Below, piece after piece: positions 29,552 through 36,913 of a stretch of DNA of 64,000 nucleotides. The position numbers and the translations under genes were made by a program. Position 1 is the stretch's first letter. Each line of letters begins with the position of its first letter. The DNA comes from a virus. The notes beneath the pieces were generated by a model. The model was not told the origin of the DNA, made no database searches, and saw only the letters and a list, made by a program, of their open reading frames with translations. The stretch lies in IMG/VR virus record IMGVR_UViG_3300030099_006944, positions 62,001 to 126,000 of that record, one strand, 5' to 3'.

Positions 29552-29787
29552 AAGAAGAAAACAAAGTTATGATTCAAAATGAACTATACCTTAAAAATGA
29601 AAATAAAGGTATCTTAGATGCTGTTCAAGAAAAACTCGCGAGTAGAAAATTACTAGTTTTTCTGACGGCAACTGCTCTTATGGTTTGGGCAAATCTAGAC
29701 CCAGATATTTGGGGTATGATTGCTATGTGTTATATTGGTGGCCAATCGGCTATCGATTTCGCAAAATCTTGGAAACACGGAGGATAA
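29548..29787 (+). CDS. Small membrane protein with two hydrophobic segments, holin-like
   Basis: The protein has 79 residues. ATG 29548 overlaps the previous stop (ATGA); the alternative upstream start at 29503 lies deep in the previous gene. After a charged N-terminus it has two hydrophobic stretches, LLVFLTATALMVWA and IWGMIAMCYIGGQSAI, and ends with a basic KSWKHGG. Size, two short membrane segments and a charged tail fit class II holins and many unrelated small phage membrane proteins. No endolysin gene is adjacent, so a holin role is only a possibility. Confidence 0.55.
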   Translation: MKEENKVMIQNELYLKNENKGILDAVQEKLASRKLLVFLTATALMVWANLDPDIWGMIAMCYIGGQSAIDFAKSWKHGG

Positions 29788-29894
29788 TGAAAATGAAAGC
29801 GTTTTTACACAGACTAGCAAATTTGTTCAACAGTGCTCACTGTTGTTGCTGTTGTGGATGTTGTGCTTGTGTTAGTTGTAAAGGAACTTGTTAA
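29787..29894 (+). CDS. 35-residue polycysteine microprotein
   Basis: ATG 29787 overlaps the previous stop (TAATG) and GGAGG lies just upstream, so translation is well supported. The peptide has an amphipathic basic helix (KAFLHRLANLFNS) followed by a tail with ten Cys among the last 17 residues, in the pattern CCCCCGCCACVSCKGTC. The next gene starts in its stop codon. It could bind metal ions, be lipid-modified, or form disulfides at the membrane. No family is recognised, and metallothionein-like chelation is only an analogy. Confidence 0.6.
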   Translation: MKMKAFLHRLANLFNSAHCCCCCGCCACVSCKGTC

Positions 29895-30247
29895 TGAAAC
29901 TTACCAAAAACCAACTAACACAAATTATAAAAGAAGAACTCAATACCGTCATGGAATCCTATGGTGATAATTATAAAGATTATATGCTTCGACCAGAAGA
30001 CCCAGAAGTCATGGCCGATATTGAACGTAGAAACAATATGGACCTAGAAGAAAAGGTCAAAGAATGGTACGGTAATGAAATAACTGATCTTTCCCAGATC
30101 ATTTGGATGGAAGGACTCGAAGAAAATCAGATGGAACAAGGTTTTGCCATATTAGGTGAAGACCCGAGATACGTATTGGAATCTATCGAACCAGAGGAGC
30201 TTCCAATAATTTGGAAATTGGCTCTAGAAGAAGCGGAAGATATGTAG
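29894..30247 (+). CDS. Small acidic protein with N-terminal I12-x-E14 tag
   Basis: The 117-residue protein is started from ATG 29894 inside the stop of the polycysteine gene. Its tag is MKLTKNQLTQIIKE. The body is acidic and helical (DIERRNNMDLEEKVKEWYG, SIEPEELPIIWKLALEEAE) with no similarity to the other tagged proteins beyond the tag. The body contains MEGLEENQMEQGFAILGEDP, of unknown meaning. It ends two bases before a 15-residue peptide that resembles the tag alone. Function is unknown. Confidence 0.6.
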   Translation: MKLTKNQLTQIIKEELNTVMESYGDNYKDYMLRPEDPEVMADIERRNNMDLEEKVKEWYGNEITDLSQIIWMEGLEENQMEQGFAILGEDPRYVLESIEPEELPIIWKLALEEAEDM

Positions 30248-30249
30248 TT

Positions 30250-30297
30250 ATGAAACTCTCTAAACAACATCTTAAAAGCGCGTACGGAGCAGAATAG
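30250..30297 (+). CDS. 15-residue ORF resembling a truncated tag
   Basis: The peptide MKLSKQHLKSAYGAE matches the first nine positions of the shared tag, including Leu8, then diverges and stops with TAG. That TAG overlaps the GTG start of the next gene, so the peptide may serve translational coupling. It may also be the remains of a deleted tagged gene. The Ile-x-Glu site is missing. Confidence 0.4.
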   Translation: MKLSKQHLKSAYGAE

Positions 30298-30695
30298 TGA
30301 AGATTGCTTGGGCTAAAATAAAACTATGGTGCTTTCATAATTGGAGAATTCTGGTTATTGTCGGCGCTATTGTTTTAGCCTATCTCTTGGGAGGTAAAAA
30401 AGTCAAAGCGCTTCAAACTCAATTACAGATGGCCAAGGAGCTTTATAAAAAAGAACTTGATGCTGTTGAGTCGGCCTCCGATAAAAAAACAGAATTGCAA
30501 ACCGAAGCCAACATTAAATATAAGCGCGCTTTAGAGATTGCACACAAAACAGCAATGGAGTCAGATGACCATATAGAACTAATCAAAGCAGAGAGAGTTC
30601 GAAGACTTGTTGAGGATAACAAAGACGATCCAGATAAGATCGATCGTATTTTAGCTGAGGAGTTTGGTATCCTTGTATTTCCGAAGGATAAATAA
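30297..30695 (+). CDS. Membrane-anchored coiled-coil protein, spanin-like architecture
   Basis: The protein has 132 residues with a GTG start overlapping the upstream TAG. It has a short basic, Trp-rich cytoplasmic start, one membrane segment (ILVIVGAIVLAYLLGG, about residues 18-33) and a long charged coiled coil (about 38-115). This N-in anchor with a periplasmic coiled coil is the layout of inner-membrane spanins such as lambda Rz. No sequence similarity to Rz is claimed. The gene stands with two other membrane-protein genes, which supports an envelope or lysis role. An unrelated structural role cannot be excluded. Confidence 0.5.
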   Translation: MKIAWAKIKLWCFHNWRILVIVGAIVLAYLLGGKKVKALQTQLQMAKELYKKELDAVESASDKKTELQTEANIKYKRALEIAHKTAMESDDHIELIKAERVRRLVEDNKDDPDKIDRILAEEFGILVFPKDK

Positions 30696-31045
30696 TGAAA
30701 CTTTGGACACCATGGTTTTTTGAAAACAGCAAGATTCCCGTTTGGTTATCTTATGTGTCTCCAATTAATATTGGCGCGATTACTCTTGGGCCGATCGTGA
30801 TTAGTAAAGGAGAAATGTCAGACAAAACCAAGAGACATGAGACGATACATTATCAACAATATATTGACGTGTTGTTTGTTGGGTTTTGGCCTCTTTATTT
30901 GTTTTACTGGATGGTTAATCTTCTCAGAGGTATGAATGGCAGTACAGCGTATAGAAAAATACCATTTGAAGTAGAAGCCTACAATAATGATCATGATGAG
31001 TCCTACTTGCAGAACAGAAAAAGATATGCTTGGTGGGGGCTCTAA
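30695..31045 (+). CDS. HExxH membrane protein, putative metallopeptidase
   Basis: The protein has 116 residues and its ATG overlaps the previous stop. It carries HETIH at residues 48-52, the zinc-binding motif of gluzincin-type peptidases, with candidate third-ligand glutamates in FEVEAY (92-94). A membrane segment (VGFWPLYLFYWMVNLL) follows the motif. The pattern RHE-IH, a hydrophobic helix, AYR-I-FE-EAY resembles a family of small bacterial proteins of unknown function. It may cut a protein or peptide at the host membrane. Catalysis is unproven. Confidence 0.55.
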   Translation: MKLWTPWFFENSKIPVWLSYVSPINIGAITLGPIVISKGEMSDKTKRHETIHYQQYIDVLFVGFWPLYLFYWMVNLLRGMNGSTAYRKIPFEVEAYNNDHDESYLQNRKRYAWWGL

Positions 31046-31452
31046 TGTTACTATTTTTGCTTTCCGCGGCTCTTGCTGAGCCTTTGATGGTTCACCTAGA
31101 AGAAGGCGACGCGGCACCCTTTCACGGTCGTCTAATGAATGATGAAGCGGTAGCCAACATCATTGCTGGGCGAGAGATGTCCGTTGAGCAGTGTGAGATC
31201 CAAAAACAACTCGCGATTTCATTAACAAAAGCGGAATTACAACTGGAAATAGACTATTTAAAAGCAGAGTTGGAAACCGAAACAGAAAAAAATACAACTC
31301 TATTGGCTCTTCGAGATACGGAGATCGAGACTCTTCGAAAACAGATGAAGCCAAATAAAACCATGTGGGCTTTCTTCGGAGGCTTTTTGCTTGCGACAGG
31401 GACATCGTTGGGGACATATTACGCCGTGAGGGAAATCGATGCGAATAACTAA
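31045..31452 (+). CDS. Exported coiled-coil protein with C-terminal membrane anchor
   Basis: The protein has 135 residues starting at ATG 31045 (TAATG overlap). The N-terminus is a signal peptide (MLLFLLSAALAEP). It is followed by LEEGDAAPFHGRLMND, of the APFxGxL type seen in small phage envelope proteins. A coiled coil covers about residues 50-105 and the C-terminus is a membrane segment (WAFFGGFLLATGTSLGTYY). It therefore likely sits in the inner membrane with its coiled coil in the periplasm. Together with its two upstream neighbours it may form a lysis or envelope-modifying complex. Confidence 0.5.
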   Translation: MLLFLLSAALAEPLMVHLEEGDAAPFHGRLMNDEAVANIIAGREMSVEQCEIQKQLAISLTKAELQLEIDYLKAELETETEKNTTLLALRDTEIETLRKQMKPNKTMWAFFGGFLLATGTSLGTYYAVREIDANN

Positions 31453-31774
31453 AGAACAATTAAAACAAATGATCTTGGAAGAACTAAGGGAAATAAGGAT
31501 TGACACCGCAGCAGGGTATCATAGTAACCAAGGAACAACAATGTCTGCCGCTGATGAAGAACCACCAGAATTAATAGCTTGGCTAAGGTCACAACCGATT
31601 GACTTAGAACTAGACCGAGATAGTAATGGCAACTGGGTTGTTTATTATGATGCGTTTGACAATGTAAATTTGGATAACTTGCCACCCGGTTGGAGTTCGG
31701 AAGTTCTGGCTCTCGGTGGATCTGATGAAGACAGTAGTTATGTTATATCGCGCGATGATGTGGAGGTTCGATGA
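31439..31774 (+). CDS. Small acidic protein with N-terminal I12-x-E14 tag
   Basis: The protein has 111 residues and its ATG at 31439 lies 14 bases inside the preceding gene. The tag is MRITKEQLKQMILE, with Leu8, Met11 and Ile12-Leu13-Glu14. The body is strongly acidic (ADEEPPELIAWL, GGSDEDSSYVISRDDVEV) and appears to form one small alpha/beta domain. Cleavage after Glu14 would free about 97 residues. No known family is recognised. The stop overlaps the next gene. Confidence 0.6.
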   Translation: MRITKEQLKQMILEELREIRIDTAAGYHSNQGTTMSAADEEPPELIAWLRSQPIDLELDRDSNGNWVVYYDAFDNVNLDNLPPGWSSEVLALGGSDEDSSYVISRDDVEVR

Positions 31775-32148
31775 AAAAAGAGGATCCAAACTACGCCATA
31801 AAAGTAGAGCAGGCAATTGCAAAAAAATACGGTAAAGAAACCGTTGTGAATCCCAAATCTCAATGGGATGATGAAAAAGAAAAAAAATACCTTGACGAAC
31901 TCAAAGAAGTGTATTATAATGATATAAAGGAAGAAGACCATGACAAAGAAGAGGTTGATGGTGTTTTTATCCCCAAGAAACTACTTAAAGAAGAGTCTGT
32001 TCGTTCTTGTTCGACATGTAAAACATATTCGTTCAAATCCAAAGACGATGTCTATATGACAAAATTTGGCTGCTGTTGGAATTGTTACATACAACACATC
32101 GAGGGCAGAGAGGACAGATGGAAAAAAGGTTGGAGACCAAATAAATGA
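31771..32148 (+). CDS. Zinc-ribbon protein of unknown function
   Basis: The 125-residue protein starts inside the stop of the previous gene (ATGA). The first 70 residues are charged and helical. The C-terminal part contains CSTC (Cys80, Cys83) and CCWNC (Cys101, Cys102, Cys105) flanking TYSFKSKDDVYMTKFG, so it forms a zinc ribbon. The end is EGREDRWKKGWRP. Similar ribbons occur in phage transcription and small regulatory proteins, but nothing in the sequence assigns a target. It could bind nucleic acid or a partner protein. Confidence 0.55.
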   Translation: MKKEDPNYAIKVEQAIAKKYGKETVVNPKSQWDDEKEKKYLDELKEVYYNDIKEEDHDKEEVDGVFIPKKLLKEESVRSCSTCKTYSFKSKDDVYMTKFGCCWNCYIQHIEGREDRWKKGWRPNK

Positions 32149-32699
32149 GTTCAAATACGTTGGAAATTATTCAAGGGCTAGCACAAGCAGCCGCAAACGC
32201 TTATGATGGAGCGCACGACGAACGCTTTGCTTTGGACGGTCAAATTAGAAAAGTTGGCCTGAATCGTGAAGAAGGTTGTCCCATCATGGATCAGAGAGTA
32301 ACAGATGGTTTTTCAGTTAAGTTCTATGGGGATTCCATATGCATTAATTATCAAAGCGACACGCGCCTTAAAGATGTCCATGATCCCAAATACGAACAAG
32401 ATATTGAAAGAATGCTCAACGAAGTAAAAAAGTTTCTACAAAGAGAGTATAAAGCCGTAACCGGAAAAGGAATCACCCTTAAGAAGAAAGGTGAACCTCG
32501 CGTACTAGTACAAAGCACTTCTAGGGTTCGCACATTTGTACAGGCGTACCAGCACTACACCATCTCTGGCCTAGACAAGGTTACGAATTCTGATCCAATG
32601 GTCGACAAAAATAGAGAAATTACTCGAAAATTTCTAGAACAACATTCAACTAAGCGTCCCAAAAATGACACGCGCAAAAAAGGAAACAATGGAAAATGA
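32145..32699 (+). CDS. Hypothetical protein
   Basis: The protein has 184 residues and its ATG overlaps the previous stop. The central part has alternating strands (FSVKFYGDSICINYQSD) and a helix (DIERMLNEVKKFLQREYKA). The C-terminus is basic and disordered (HSTKRPKNDTRKKGNNGK), suggesting contact with nucleic acid or an acidic partner. No domain is recognised. It is translationally coupled to the tagged gene that follows. In position it is just upstream of the terminase gene. Confidence 0.55.
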   Translation: MSSNTLEIIQGLAQAAANAYDGAHDERFALDGQIRKVGLNREEGCPIMDQRVTDGFSVKFYGDSICINYQSDTRLKDVHDPKYEQDIERMLNEVKKFLQREYKAVTGKGITLKKKGEPRVLVQSTSRVRTFVQAYQHYTISGLDKVTNSDPMVDKNREITRKFLEQHSTKRPKNDTRKKGNNGK

Positions 32700-33391
32700 A
32701 GATAACAGAAGAACAACTCAAAGTAATAATTCTAGAAGAATTAGAAAAACTTCATAATGAAGGCTTTTTGGACGATATAGCCCGTAGTGCAAAAAAAGGT
32801 ATGTACAATTTAGGAAGACCACGCAGCGCACCTTCATATGATGAATTGTATACAGAGCTTATAGGCACCCAAGCTGGTTTGCAAGATTTAATGCACACCA
32901 AGCCACAAGAACTAACAAAGTGGACTATGGGGTTTTTCTCAAAACGAGGATGGCCAGAGGGTACAAAAATCAATGAAATGGTTATGCAAATTGATGATCT
33001 AGTTGACCAAACACGCCATGGATCAGATGAAGATGGCGTAGGTATGATGCAAGTCGACAATTTTGAAGAGTTACAACGTTATCTCAAATATTATAGAGAG
33101 AACATCAGAGAAGAAATAAAATCACTAAAAGGCAAATTCCAATCTAACCCAGAACAAGCAAACTCGCAATTGCCCATTCTCGCCCAGCAGTTGTCAGAAG
33201 TTTTATATATTATTTCCGGTCCTAGTCAAGATACTGGTGAGGGGCCAAGTCGATCAGATATTTCCAAAAAGCATTATGCTCCACATATAGAAAGAGCACT
33301 GCGTTCTGTGCAGGAGCACATTACTCAACGTGAAAAATCATACATGTCAGAGTCTAAGCGCTCACAAAGAAAACGCAAAACCAGAGGATAG
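32696..33391 (+). CDS. Protein with N-terminal I12-x-E14 tag upstream of terminase
   Basis: The 231-residue protein starts at an ATG overlapping the previous stop (ATGA). Its tag is MKITEEQLKVIILE. The middle is helical with a long charged helix (YLKYYRENIREEIKSLKGKF). The C-terminus is very basic (SESKRSQRKRKTRG), which would suit DNA contact inside the head. It directly precedes the large terminase, the place where T4-like phages have the small terminase, but no small-terminase signature is seen and the tag argues for another role. Function is unknown. Confidence 0.55.
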   Translation: MKITEEQLKVIILEELEKLHNEGFLDDIARSAKKGMYNLGRPRSAPSYDELYTELIGTQAGLQDLMHTKPQELTKWTMGFFSKRGWPEGTKINEMVMQIDDLVDQTRHGSDEDGVGMMQVDNFEELQRYLKYYRENIREEIKSLKGKFQSNPEQANSQLPILAQQLSEVLYIISGPSQDTGEGPSRSDISKKHYAPHIERALRSVQEHITQREKSYMSESKRSQRKRKTRG

Positions 33392-34975
33392 ATGGGATTT
33401 AAACTCTCAAAACAAGAAATTGTTAAGGAGATTGTGAAGTGCGGGAAGGATCCACAATTCTTCATCGATAATTATTGTCGTATTTCACATCCACTCAAAG
33501 GACTCATTCCTTTCAAAACCTTCGACTATCAGAAAGATCTCCTCAAAGATTTCAATGATTATCGATTCAATATTATATTAAAAGCCAGACAACTTGGTAT
33601 CTCCACAATCTCAGCGGGATACATTGTCTGGTTTATGCTTTTTCACCGAGACAAAAACATTCTTGTTATCGCAACCAAATTTGGCACGGCAGCAAACTTG
33701 GTGAAGAAGGTAAAACAAATAATGAAGCACCTCCCCGAATGGATCAAAATAGCCAAGATCGTCACGGACAACAAAACTTCATTCGAATTATCAAACGGCT
33801 CACAGATTAAAGCCGGAACCACTTCTGGCGATGCGGGTCGTTCGGAGGCATTATCACTGCTCGTTATAGACGAGGCAGCACACGTAGAAGGCCTTGACGA
33901 GTTGTGGACGGGTCTTTACCCTACTTTGTCAACAGGAGGGCGCTGCATAGCTTTATCGACCCCTAATGGGGTAGGAAATTGGTTCCACAAGACATACGTT
34001 GATGCAGAAACATCTGATAATGATTTTCATCCAATAATTCTGCCATGGGATGTACATCCAGAACGTGATCAGCAATGGTTCACAAAAGAAACTAAAAATA
34101 TGTCCCGGAGGCAAATTGCACAAGAGTTGGAATGTAATTTCAATACATCGGGAGATACCGTCATACATCCGGATGATATGCAATGGTTATTTGAAAATTT
34201 AAAGGAACCTCTATACAAAACAGGATACGATCGTAATTTTTGGATTTGGGAAAAGTATATCGAAGGATGTTCATACGTATTGGTTGCTGATGTTGCGCGA
34301 GGAGACGGAACAGATTTTTCTGTATTTCACGTTTTGAGACTGGATACAATGGCAGTAGTTGCCGAATATCAAGGTAAACCCAATTTAGATCTGTATTCGA
34401 ACGTACTATATGATGCCGGCAAGGAATACGGATTTTGTCTTTTGGTCGTAGAAAATAATGGAATTGGTATCTCTGTTTTGGAAAAATTGATTTCTTTGGA
34501 ATATCCAAAACTATATTATTCTATCAAGTCGACTCACGAATATGTCGAGGCCCACCTAGCAGAAGGTAACGATCGATCGGTACCCGGGTTTACTACTTCT
34601 ACCAAAACAAGACCGCTAATCGTGGCGAAATTAGAGGAGTATGTTAGAAACAAACTAATTACATTGCATTCTAATCGTTTATTTCACGAAATGAAAACGT
34701 TCATTTGGTATAATGGTAAACCACAAGCTATGCGTTCCTACAATGACGATTTGGTCATGGCTCTTGCTATTACCTGTTGGGTCAGGGACACAGCACTGGA
34801 AGAGAACAAAAGAGAAATGGAGTACAAAAGGGCAATGTTGGACGGAATAAAAAAATCTACAACCACTATGAACACTCAGATAAAAGGACAGGACGGCTAC
34901 TCTAAAACGTTTAATGAAAAATACGAAGAAGAAATAAAGAAAACAAAAGAATTTCTCTGGATTTATAAAGGATAA
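33392..34975 (+). CDS. Large terminase subunit (gp17-like)
   Basis: The protein has 527 residues, somewhat shorter than T4 gp17 (610). The ATPase domain has a Walker A-like KARQLGIST (about residues 64-72) and Walker B plus catalytic Glu in LLVIDEAAHV (about 155-164), followed by the coupling motif ALSTPNG. The nuclease domain (RNase H fold) begins with VLVADVARGDGTDFSV (about 297-310) and has a second acidic position in LLVVENNGIG and a third near SYNDDLVMAL. This enzyme cuts concatemeric DNA and pumps it into the prohead through the portal. It is directly followed by the portal gene. Confidence 0.92.
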   Translation: MGFKLSKQEIVKEIVKCGKDPQFFIDNYCRISHPLKGLIPFKTFDYQKDLLKDFNDYRFNIILKARQLGISTISAGYIVWFMLFHRDKNILVIATKFGTAANLVKKVKQIMKHLPEWIKIAKIVTDNKTSFELSNGSQIKAGTTSGDAGRSEALSLLVIDEAAHVEGLDELWTGLYPTLSTGGRCIALSTPNGVGNWFHKTYVDAETSDNDFHPIILPWDVHPERDQQWFTKETKNMSRRQIAQELECNFNTSGDTVIHPDDMQWLFENLKEPLYKTGYDRNFWIWEKYIEGCSYVLVADVARGDGTDFSVFHVLRLDTMAVVAEYQGKPNLDLYSNVLYDAGKEYGFCLLVVENNGIGISVLEKLISLEYPKLYYSIKSTHEYVEAHLAEGNDRSVPGFTTSTKTRPLIVAKLEEYVRNKLITLHSNRLFHEMKTFIWYNGKPQAMRSYNDDLVMALAITCWVRDTALEENKREMEYKRAMLDGIKKSTTTMNTQIKGQDGYSKTFNEKYEEEIKKTKEFLWIYKG

Positions 34976-34978
34976 AAT

Positions 34979-36913
34979 ATGGCTCGCAACGATAGAAACC
35001 CAAACAACAATCAGTCTCAATTATTTAAAGCTTTAACTAGGCTTTTTTCTGGTCCGATTGTACAACGAAGAACTCAATCCGGAAGGGAATTGAGAAGAAG
35101 ACATTTGGATATGTACGCTAAAAGATTCAGATCTGCTAGTGGTCAACAATTCAAAAAGACAGAATACAACCCGATGAACATCACAACTCTGAATATGATA
35201 TCCAACAGGAATCGTGCAGAGAGATATATTGATTTTGACCAAATGGAGTACACACCAGAGATCGCATCAGCTTTGGATATATATGCAGACGAAATGACAA
35301 CCCACTCAGGGATCACTCCTATATTAAACATCAAGTGCCCGAATGATGAAATCAAATACATTCTCCATTCATTATATTATAATATAATGAATATTGAGCA
35401 TAATCTTTTTGGCTGGGCTCGAACGATGTGTAAATACGGAGATTTATTTTTATATTTGGATATCGATGAAGGATTGGGAATACGGAATTGTATTGGATTA
35501 CCTTGTGGCGAGATTGAAAGATTAGAGGGCGAAGACCCTACAAATCCAAATTATATTCAATACCAATGGAACAATGGAGGTTTAACTCTTGAAAACTGGC
35601 AGATAGCGCATTTTAGAATACTGGGGCACGATAAACATGCACCATACGGCACTAGTGCACTAGAACCCGCTAGAAGAATTTGGAGACAACTTACCCTTCT
35701 AGAAGATGCCATGATGGCTTATCGTATTGTTAGAGCATCAGAACGTCGAGTTTTTAAAATTGATGTTGGTGGCATCGCACCACAAGATGTTGAACAATAT
35801 ATGCAGAAAGTAATGACGCAAATGAAACGTCATCAAGTTACCGACCCTGCTTCCGGTCGCGTTGATTTACGGTACAATCCTCTTTCAATTGAAGAAGATT
35901 ATTTCATTCCAATACGAGGAGGGCAGTCCTCAACAGATATTAGTAACCTTGCTGGTGGGACTTTCACGGCTCAAATCGAGGACGTAAAGTATCTCCGCGA
36001 CAAACTTTTCTCGGCTCTAAAAGTACCCCAATCTTATTTAGCAATGGGTGAAGGTGCGGCTGAGGATAAGACAACTTTGGCCCAAAAGGATATTCGCTTC
36101 GCCAGAACAATTCAGAGACTACAAAGAGTTGTAGTAGCAGAACTTGAAAAAGTAGGAATCATCCACTTGTATACAATGGGATATCGCGATGATGATCTTT
36201 TAAGTTTCAAATTGTCTCTCAATAACCCGAGCAAGATTGCAGAAATGCAAGAATTAGAACATTGGAGCACAAAGTTTGATATTGCCGGTGCAGCTACTGA
36301 GGGATACTTCTCTCGACGATGGGTTGCTGAAAACCTCCTAGGACTTTCCGAAGATGAATTTATCCGGATGCAAAGAGAAATGTTCCACGATAAGAAATTC
36401 ATGGCGGCGCTCGAAGCAGCAGCCGAACCGGCTGGTGAAGGTGGCGGAGGTGACTTAGGTGGCGGAGGTGACTTAGGTGGTGACCTTGGTGGCGATGAAG
36501 GTGGTGATCTAGACTTAGGCGGTGACGAAGGAGGTGACCTAGACCTAGGAGGCGATGAAGGTGGTGGAGAAGATGCAGGAGGTGATGATGAAGATATCCT
36601 CTTGGCGGAACCACCAGCAAAGAGAGATGACGATGCTAAACCAAACCAGCGAGGTCCATACAAAAGACACAAAAGATCTTATAAAAAAGGTGGACTGAAA
36701 AAACAAATGATAAACACTGGAAATGGTGAAGTAGGCACAGCTAGAAAAACTTGGCCCGGTAAAGTTGGTTTTGGAGGATTAGACTCGCTCGTACGAGGGG
36801 TAACAGAGGGCGTGGATAATGATGCTTTAGAAGAAGACAAACTATTTAATACTGACTTTGAAGTAAAAGCATTAATCGAATCACTAAAAAAGGTAAATAA
36901 AAATGAAACATAA
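34979..36913 (+). CDS. Portal protein (gp20-like) with Gly/Asp repeat insertion
   Basis: The protein has 644 residues (T4 gp20 is 524). It has the T4-type portal core: ALDIYADEMTT, a central VPQSYLAMGEGAAEDK region, then the long channel-type helix segment RFARTIQRLQRVV. The portal is a dodecameric ring at the head vertex that carries the terminase and later the tail. Unusually, residues of about 485-540 form a Gly/Asp/Leu repeat built from GGDLGG and DEGGDLDLGG units, followed by a strongly basic stretch (GPYKRHKRSYKKGGLKK). This explains the extra length. The last codons overlap the next start. Confidence 0.9.
   Translation: MARNDRNPNNNQSQLFKALTRLFSGPIVQRRTQSGRELRRRHLDMYAKRFRSASGQQFKKTEYNPMNITTLNMISNRNRAERYIDFDQMEYTPEIASALDIYADEMTTHSGITPILNIKCPNDEIKYILHSLYYNIMNIEHNLFGWARTMCKYGDLFLYLDIDEGLGIRNCIGLPCGEIERLEGEDPTNPNYIQYQWNNGGLTLENWQIAHFRILGHDKHAPYGTSALEPARRIWRQLTLLEDAMMAYRIVRASERRVFKIDVGGIAPQDVEQYMQKVMTQMKRHQVTDPASGRVDLRYNPLSIEEDYFIPIRGGQSSTDISNLAGGTFTAQIEDVKYLRDKLFSALKVPQSYLAMGEGAAEDKTTLAQKDIRFARTIQRLQRVVVAELEKVGIIHLYTMGYRDDDLLSFKLSLNNPSKIAEMQELEHWSTKFDIAGAATEGYFSRRWVAENLLGLSEDEFIRMQREMFHDKKFMAALEAAAEPAGEGGGGDLGGGGDLGGDLGGDEGGDLDLGGDEGGDLDLGGDEGGGEDAGGDDEDILLAEPPAKRDDDAKPNQRGPYKRHKRSYKKGGLKKQMINTGNGEVGTARKTWPGKVGFGGLDSLVRGVTEGVDNDALEEDKLFNTDFEVKALIESLKKVNKNET
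36433..36590 (+). repeat. Short tandem repeats encoding the portal Gly/Asp block
   Basis: Degenerate units of about 18-30 bases of the type GGAGGTGACTTAGGTGGC and GGCGATGAAGGTGGTGATCTAGAC recur in frame. They encode GGDLGG and GGDEGGDLDL. The repeat number could vary by slippage without changing frame. Confidence 0.75.

Noticed and set aside
32696-33391. Small terminase subunit before the large terminase
   Set aside because: The position fits, but the N-terminal tag and basic C-terminus do not match small terminase features.
33392-33430. Tag on the large terminase N-terminus (KLSKQEIVKEIVK)
   Set aside because: It looks similar by composition but lacks the Ile12-x-Glu14 spacing, and the terminase acts outside the head.
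36433-36590. RTX calcium-binding repeats in the portal
   Set aside because: The units are GGDLGG and DEGGDLDLGG, not the GGxGxDxxx nonapeptide.
36112-36672. Long open frame on the - strand opposite the portal gene
   Set aside because: It is a Ser/Pro-rich shadow of the Gly/Asp repeat on the + strand. There is no ribosome site and all genes run on +.
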